NCBI GenBank assembly: GCA_036268075.1
Contig: DATAUV010000115.1
Span: forward strand, 1-64,000
Length of the DNA stretch: 64,000 nucleotides
From: DATARH01 sp036268075
GTDB taxonomy: Bacteria; Pseudomonadota; Alphaproteobacteria; ATCC43930; CGMCC-115725
Direction of reading: 5' to 3'
The notes beneath the pieces were generated by a model, which was not told the DNA's origin, did not search any database, and worked only from the letters and a program-made list of their open reading frames with translations. Shown here piece by piece: positions 57,575 to 64,000 of the stretch. Within the stretch, counting starts at the first letter, position 1. The number at the start of each line of letters is the position of its first letter. Made by a program: the position numbers and the translations under genes.

Positions 57575-58693
57575 ATGAAGCTCACCATCGAAAGAGCGGC
57601 GCTACTCAAGGCGCTGAGCCATGTGCAGAGCGTCGTCGAGCGCCGCACGACGATCCCCATACTGTCGAACGTGCTGCTGTGGACCGACGGCGGCAACCTG
57701 TCCCTCAGCGCCACCGACATGGATCTGGAGATCGTCGAGCGGGTGCCCGGGCGAATCGAACGCAACGGGCGCACCACCGCCTCGGCGCACACGCTTTACG
57801 ACATTGTCCGCAAGCTGCGCGAAGGCGCTCAGGTCGAGCTCGAAGCCATCGCCGACCGCAACGAGATGGTGCTGCGCTCGGGTCGTTCCACCTTCACCCT
57901 CGCGTGCCTGCCGCCGGAGGATTATCCGGTCATGTCGGCCGGCGAATTGCCGCACTCCTTCGCGCTCTCGGCGGCCGAGATGCGCAGCCTCATCGACCGT
58001 ACCCGCTTTGCGATCTCGACCGAGGAGACGCGCTACTACCTCAACGGCATCTATCTGCACGCGACCAAGGCCAACGAGGTGCCGGTGATCCGCGCCGTCG
58101 CGACCGACGGCCACCGCCTCGCGCGCGTCGAGATGACCGCGCCCGAGGGCGCCGCCGGGATGCCCGGCGTCATCATCCCGCGCAAGACCGTGCTGGAGCT
58201 GCGGAAGCTGGTCGACGAGGGCGACGACGAGATCCAGGTGTCGCTCGGCGAAACCAAGATCAGATGCTCGATCGGCGAAGCGTCGCTGACCTCAAAGCTG
58301 ATCGACGGCACCTTCCCCGATTACGACCGGGTGATCCCGTCGGGCAACGACAAGATCCTCGACGTCGAGTGCAAGCCGTTCGCCGAGGCGGTCGACCGCG
58401 TCGCGACAATCTCGACCGAGCGCAGCCGTGCCGTGAAACTGACGATCGAGCGCGGCGCCCTCACCGTCTCCGCGGCGAGCCCGGAAAACGGCACCGCGGT
58501 CGAGGAAATCGAGGCGCGCTATCAGGCCAACCCCATCGAAATCGGGTTCAATTCCCGCTACTTGCTAGACATCACCGAGCAGATCGGCGGCGAGTATGCC
58601 CAGTTCGTGCTGGCCGATGCCGGGTCGCCGACGATCGTGCGCGACAGCAACGACGCGAGCGCCCTCTACGTGCTGATGCCGATGCGGGTGTAA
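57575..58693 (+). CDS. dnaN: DNA polymerase III beta subunit (sliding clamp)
   Basis: A 372-residue clamp with three repeated domains (residues about 1-120, 128-250, 252-372). MKLTIERAALLKALSHVQSVVERRTTIPILSNVLL is the family N terminus. FAISTEETRYYLNGIYLH and ATDGHRLARVE are conserved centre motifs, and the protein ends ALYVLMPMRV. The ATG at 57575 is chosen; the frame extends 11 codons upstream without similarity. A TATAAT at 57483 may be its -10 box. Confidence 0.97.
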   Translation: MKLTIERAALLKALSHVQSVVERRTTIPILSNVLLWTDGGNLSLSATDMDLEIVERVPGRIERNGRTTASAHTLYDIVRKLREGAQVELEAIADRNEMVLRSGRSTFTLACLPPEDYPVMSAGELPHSFALSAAEMRSLIDRTRFAISTEETRYYLNGIYLHATKANEVPVIRAVATDGHRLARVEMTAPEGAAGMPGVIIPRKTVLELRKLVDEGDDEIQVSLGETKIRCSIGEASLTSKLIDGTFPDYDRVIPSGNDKILDVECKPFAEAVDRVATISTERSRAVKLTIERGALTVSAASPENGTAVEEIEARYQANPIEIGFNSRYLLDITEQIGGEYAQFVLADAGSPTIVRDSNDASALYVLMPMRV

Positions 58694-58764
58694 TTCCGGT
58701 TTCCCCCACCGGAATCGCGCCCGTCGAGGTGGAAAATCAGGTATTTCAAACCCATATATCGGTA

Positions 58765-59949
58765 ATGCTGATTCCGGCTCAGGACCAGGAGAGCGCGGGT
58801 GCGGTGGGGGTGCTGTCCCGTCCCGGCGATCGGGTCGGGGTCACCCGCCTCGCGCTGACGGATTTCCGCAATTACGGCACGGCGCGGCTCGATTTGGACA
58901 CCGGTCCCGTCGTGCTGACCGGCCCCAACGGCGCCGGCAAGACCAATCTGCTCGAAGCCGTCTCGTTCCTGTCGCCCGGCCGGGGCTTGCGCAACGCCAA
59001 GCTGAGCGAGATCGACCGCCATGGCGCCGATAACGGGTGGGCCGTCGCCGCGACCGCCGAGACCCGCCGCGGCCCGGTGCGGATCGGCACCGGCCGCGAG
59101 GAAGCCACCGGCGAGCGCCGCATCGTCCGCATCGACGGCGAGCCCGCGAAAACCCAGGCGTCCCTGGTCGAACGCCTCGGCCTGATCTGGCTGACCCCGC
59201 AGATGGACCGCCTCTTTATCGAAGGCCCCGGCGCGCGCCGACGCCTGCTCGACCGGCTGGTCTTCGGCCTCGACCCGGCGCATGCGAGCCGCGTCGCCGG
59301 CTACGAGCAGGCCTTGCGCGAACGCTCGCGCCTTTTGCGCGACGGGCCCGCCGACGCGACGTGGATTTGCGCGCTCGAAGCCGTGATGGCCGAGCAAGGC
59401 GCCGCCGTCGCCGCCGGCCGCCGCGATGCGGTCGAGCAGCTCGACGAAGCTTGCGCCGAGGCCGAAGGACCCTTTCCGCACGCCCGCCTCAGCCTCAACG
59501 GCACGCTCGAAACCTGGCTTGGTCAGATGCCGGCGCTCGCGGTCGAGGACAGGTTCAAATCCGCCCTCGCGGCCAACCGCCCGGCCGACGCCGCCGCCGG
59601 CGGGGCGACGGTCGGGCCGCACCGTTCCGACCTCGCGGTCACGCATCGGGAGAAATCGGTCCCGGCCGAGCAGGCCTCGACCGGCGAGCAGAAGGCGCTG
59701 TTGATCGCGATCCTGCTCGCGCACGCCAAATTGCAGCGGGCAATCCGCGGCGAGCCGCCGATCCTCTTATTCGACGAGGTTGCCGCGCATCTCGACCGCG
59801 CGCGGCGCGCGGCCCTCTTCGACATCGTCGCCTCGCTCGAAAGCCAGGCCTGGCTCACCGGCACCGACCCCGAGCTGTTCTTTCCCCTGCGCGGCGCGGC
59901 CCGTTTTCTGACGGTCCACGACGGCGCCCTCACCGAAACCGCCCCCTGA
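58765..59949 (+). CDS. recF: DNA replication and repair protein RecF
   Basis: A 394-residue SMC-like ATPase that helps load RecA at gaps. VTRLALTDFRNYGTARLDL and the Walker A VVLTGPNGAGKTNLLEAVSFLSPGRGLR are at the N terminus. GPHRSDLAV, STGEQKALLIAILLAHA (ABC signature) and ILLFDEVAAHLD (Walker B) are near the end. The ATG at 58765 is listed. A GTG at 58804, better placed after AGGAGAG, may be the real start and would give 381 residues. Confidence 0.94.
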   Translation: MLIPAQDQESAGAVGVLSRPGDRVGVTRLALTDFRNYGTARLDLDTGPVVLTGPNGAGKTNLLEAVSFLSPGRGLRNAKLSEIDRHGADNGWAVAATAETRRGPVRIGTGREEATGERRIVRIDGEPAKTQASLVERLGLIWLTPQMDRLFIEGPGARRRLLDRLVFGLDPAHASRVAGYEQALRERSRLLRDGPADATWICALEAVMAEQGAAVAAGRRDAVEQLDEACAEAEGPFPHARLSLNGTLETWLGQMPALAVEDRFKSALAANRPADAAAGGATVGPHRSDLAVTHREKSVPAEQASTGEQKALLIAILLAHAKLQRAIRGEPPILLFDEVAAHLDRARRAALFDIVASLESQAWLTGTDPELFFPLRGAARFLTVHDGALTETAP

Positions 59950-59961
59950 CCAAAGGGACTC

Positions 59962-62460
<2,499 letters not shown>

Positions 62461-62475
62461 CGGCCCCGCTCCGGC

Positions 62476-62874
62476 GTGAGGAAACGACGGCAGCCCGACC
62501 CCGAGCCGCTTCCCGAGCACCGCGCGCTCGCCGAAGCATGGCTCCGCTATAATGCGGGCAAGCCGAACGAGAAAAACCCGGAGGCCGGGGCCGGCGACCG
62601 GCTGATTGATTTGCTCTTCCGCGACCCGGAAGCCGCCTGGCAGGTCATCGACCTGATCTGGCGCCAGGCCCCGGACGACCGCACCCTCGCCGATATCGCC
62701 GCCGGCCCGGTCGAAAGCCTCCTCGCACACCACGGCGAGGTTTTTATCGACCGCATCTACCTCCTCGCCCGGCGCGAACCCGTCTTCCGCAAGATGCTCG
62801 GCGCCGTCTGGCGCAACAGCATGTCAGAGCCCGTGTGGCAGAAGCTGAAATCGATCGCGGGGCCGAATTTCTAA
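62476..62874 (+). CDS. DUF6869 domain protein
   Basis: A 132-residue protein with AWQVIDLIWRQA, LADIAAGPVESLLAHHGEVFIDRI and MLGAVWRNSMSEPVWQKLKSI, similar to the DUF6869 family of small helical proteins of unknown function. It starts with a GTG (62476), 16 bases after gyrB, and may ride on its transcript. Its 3' end overlaps the convergent yoeB gene by 4 bases. Confidence 0.72.
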   Translation: MRKRRQPDPEPLPEHRALAEAWLRYNAGKPNEKNPEAGAGDRLIDLLFRDPEAAWQVIDLIWRQAPDDRTLADIAAGPVESLLAHHGEVFIDRIYLLARREPVFRKMLGAVWRNSMSEPVWQKLKSIAGPNF

Positions 62875-63146
62875 GGCCGGCGATAGTGGTAGCGGCAGGC
62901 GACGATCACCACCGACAAATCCTCGTCCAAGCCGACAATTCTGTACACCAGCCGATGCTCGCGGGTAATTCGTCGCGACCACCACCCGTCGAAGTCGCGC
63001 CATAGCGGTTCCGGGCTTCCGACCCCGGTGTATGGGTCGCGGCTAATCTCGGCGATCAGAGCATTGATACGCTGGACGACATCCGCATCAGTCGCTTGCC
63101 AGTGGAGATAGTCGGACCAGGCGTCTCGATCCCAGACTACCCTCAC
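62871..63146 (-). CDS. yoeB: YoeB/Txe family toxin
   Basis: A 91-residue RelE-superfamily mRNA interferase. DRDAWSDYLHWQATDADVVQRINALIAEISRDPYTGVGSPEPL and WWSRRITREHRLVYRI are diagnostic, including the EHRLVYR active-site region. The end VVIVACRYHYRRP carries the conserved His-Tyr. Its start overlaps the antitoxin stop by 4 bases. The antitoxin-first order is usual for YefM-YoeB. Confidence 0.93.
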   Translation of the reverse strand: MRVVWDRDAWSDYLHWQATDADVVQRINALIAEISRDPYTGVGSPEPLWRDFDGWWSRRITREHRLVYRIVGLDEDLSVVIVACRYHYRRP

Positions 63147-63394
63147 TTGATCAGATCATGCTCGACGAGACGGCCCGCATTCGCCTCGGCAATTGAATGC
63201 AGAAGACGCTCGGCATTCGCCGGGCTCGCGAGAAGATGGAGCGTCTCCTCAAGTCCTTCATATTCCGAGAGGGACAGCATAACGACAGGCGGGCCGTTCT
63301 GGCGGGTCACGAGCAGCGGCGCCCGATCATCGCAGACACGATCCATATGTACCTTCAACTTCTGTCGCAGCTCGGAGTATGACACGACGTCCAT
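63143..63394 (-). CDS. yefM: YefM/Phd family antitoxin
   Basis: An 83-residue prevent-host-death family protein. MDVVSYSELRQKLKVHMDRVCDDRAPLLVTRQNGPPVVMLSLSEYEGLEETLHLL is the DNA-binding and dimer domain (residues 1-55); the C-terminal part wraps the toxin. A strong AGGAGGT precedes the ATG at 63394. The pair's own operator is just upstream. Confidence 0.93.
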   Translation of the reverse strand: MDVVSYSELRQKLKVHMDRVCDDRAPLLVTRQNGPPVVMLSLSEYEGLEETLHLLASPANAERLLHSIAEANAGRLVEHDLIK

Positions 63395-63410
63395 CGGGAC
63401 CTCCTAGTTG

Positions 63411-63427
63411 GTACACATATCTGTACA
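63411..63427 (-). promoter_or_regulatory. YefM-type operator (TGTACA palindrome)
   Basis: GTACA (63411-63415) and TGTAC (63422-63426) are inverted arms with a 6-base spacer, and the right half contains the exact TGTACA core known from YefM operators of other bacteria. It lies 17-33 bases before the antitoxin start and also near the divergent dehydrogenase gene. Confidence 0.65.
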
Positions 63428-63456
63428 AACGGGCCTGCCGTCAAGCGAGGAACGCC

Positions 63457-64000
63457 ATGCCGACCATCAAAACCGCCCTCATCGTCGGCGCCTCACGCGG
63501 CCTCGGGCTGGGCCTGGTGACCGAGCTCAAATCCCGCGGCTGGTCCGTCGTCGGCACGGCGCGCGACGAGGCCGGGGCGCGGCGGGTGGAGGCGGCGGGG
63601 GCTCGGGCCGAGCGGGTCGATACGGCGGATGCCGCGTCGGTCGCGGCGCTGTCGCAGCGTCTCGCGGACGAGGCGTTCGACCTTGTCTTCGTCAATGCCG
63701 GGATCAAGGGGGCGCAGCATCAGGACCCGGCGCGGACCACGGCTGCCGAGATCGCGGAGCTGTTCACGATCAACTCGGTGGCGCCGGTCGCGATCGCCCG
63801 CACGTTTCTCGATCGGATGCGCGAGGGGGGCGGGGTTATCGCCTTTATGAGCTCGGACCTCGGCAGCGTCACGCGCACCACCGACGGCTACATCCCGCTG
63901 TACCGCGCCAGCAAGGCAGCGCTGAATTCGCTGATCCGCAGCTTTGCCGCGGAGCTCGGCGGGCGGCGGATGACGGTGCTGGCGATCCATCCCGGGTGGG
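63457..64000 (+). CDS. short-chain dehydrogenase/reductase, 3' end cut by the window
   Basis: 181 residues are visible of an SDR-family oxidoreductase. ALIVGASRGLGLGLVTELKSRG is the NAD(P)-binding GxxxGxG motif, and LVFVNAGIKG the NAG motif. The catalytic Ser is in IAFMSSDLGS and the Tyr-x3-Lys is YRASKAALNSLIRSFAAELGG. The substrate is unknown. A GAGGAA lies 8 bases before the ATG. It is divergent from the YefM-YoeB pair, sharing the operator-containing gap. Confidence 0.9.
   Translation, partial: MPTIKTALIVGASRGLGLGLVTELKSRGWSVVGTARDEAGARRVEAAGARAERVDTADAASVAALSQRLADEAFDLVFVNAGIKGAQHQDPARTTAAEIAELFTINSVAPVAIARTFLDRMREGGGVIAFMSSDLGSVTRTTDGYIPLYRASKAALNSLIRSFAAELGGRRMTVLAIHPGW

Overview
The window is GC-rich, densely coded bacterial chromosome. 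It points to an alphaproteobacterium, most likely of the Rhodospirillales type. The evidence is the combination of a MucR/Ros regulator, both Fur and Irr iron regulators, an OlsB/OlsA ornithine-lipid pair, the fused YlxR-L7Ae protein in the nusA operon, and the run miaB-phoH-ybeY-ybeX-lnt. The order-level placement is inference. Almost everything is core housekeeping DNA. There are no rRNA genes, tRNA genes, insertion sequences, prophage or CRISPR arrays that I can support.

Layout. 1-5 kb: a penicillin-acylase-family hydrolase (5' end missing), threonine ammonia-lyase, a CNNM/CBS membrane protein and rpsD. 5-12 kb: typA, a PfkB/adenosine kinase, an EI24/CysZ-like membrane protein, a bactofilin, nth, a DUF2244 protein and dapB. 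12-18 kb: murJ, trpS, an Nfu Fe-S carrier, a fused TsaB-RimI protein, mucR and fur. 17.7-26 kb: olsB-olsA-miaB-phoH-ybeY-ybeX-lnt, mostly with overlapping or near-touching genes, then a sulfatase. 26-29 kb: an XRE regulator, metK, trmB and a HigBA-like toxin-antitoxin pair on the minus strand. 29.5-39 kb: the transcription/translation operon rimP-nusA-ylxR-infB-rbfA-truB-rpsO-pnp, with a promoter and a strong hairpin in front of rimP. 38.9-41 kb: a glycerophosphodiesterase and a flavin monooxygenase-like protein with a Cys cluster. 41.2-44.2 kb: an iron/peroxide cluster of irr, rubrerythrin, a two-cluster Fe-S protein and a DUF3501 protein. 44.5-48 kb (minus): an SH3 protein, moeB, cysK, an Rrf2 regulator and dut. 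48-53.3 kb: coaBC, a HEPN/MNT pair, ubiB, ubiE and mutM. 53.3-55.6 kb: a BTAD regulator, an enoyl-CoA hydratase and rpsT. 55.9-62.5 kb: dnaA-dnaN-recF-gyrB behind a 361-bp low-GC region. The end holds a DUF6869 protein, a YefM-YoeB pair and a truncated short-chain dehydrogenase.

Three families of long palindromic repeats sit between genes: a 'TAGGATGGGCTGAGCG' family with four copies, a 'GGACCGCGGGCGTCC' family with three, and a 'CTCTCCGCCCATTGGG' family with two plus a diverged relative. They sit at operon borders, and some appear to touch gene starts (ubiB, ybeY, tsaB-rimI).

The most interesting region is the Irr cluster. A near-perfect iron control element overlaps the irr stop codon just ahead of the rubrerythrin gene. 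Three perfect 16-bp tandem repeats, each carrying the TTTAGAA half-site, lie just ahead of the Fe-S protein gene. Together they suggest an iron-gated peroxide-reduction module whose electron-transfer partners (the Fe-S protein and DUF3501) are functionally undescribed as far as I know. Other points of note are the TsaB-RimI fusion, the hairpin in the rimP-nusA leader, the altered MutM zinc finger and the three toxin-antitoxin pairs.
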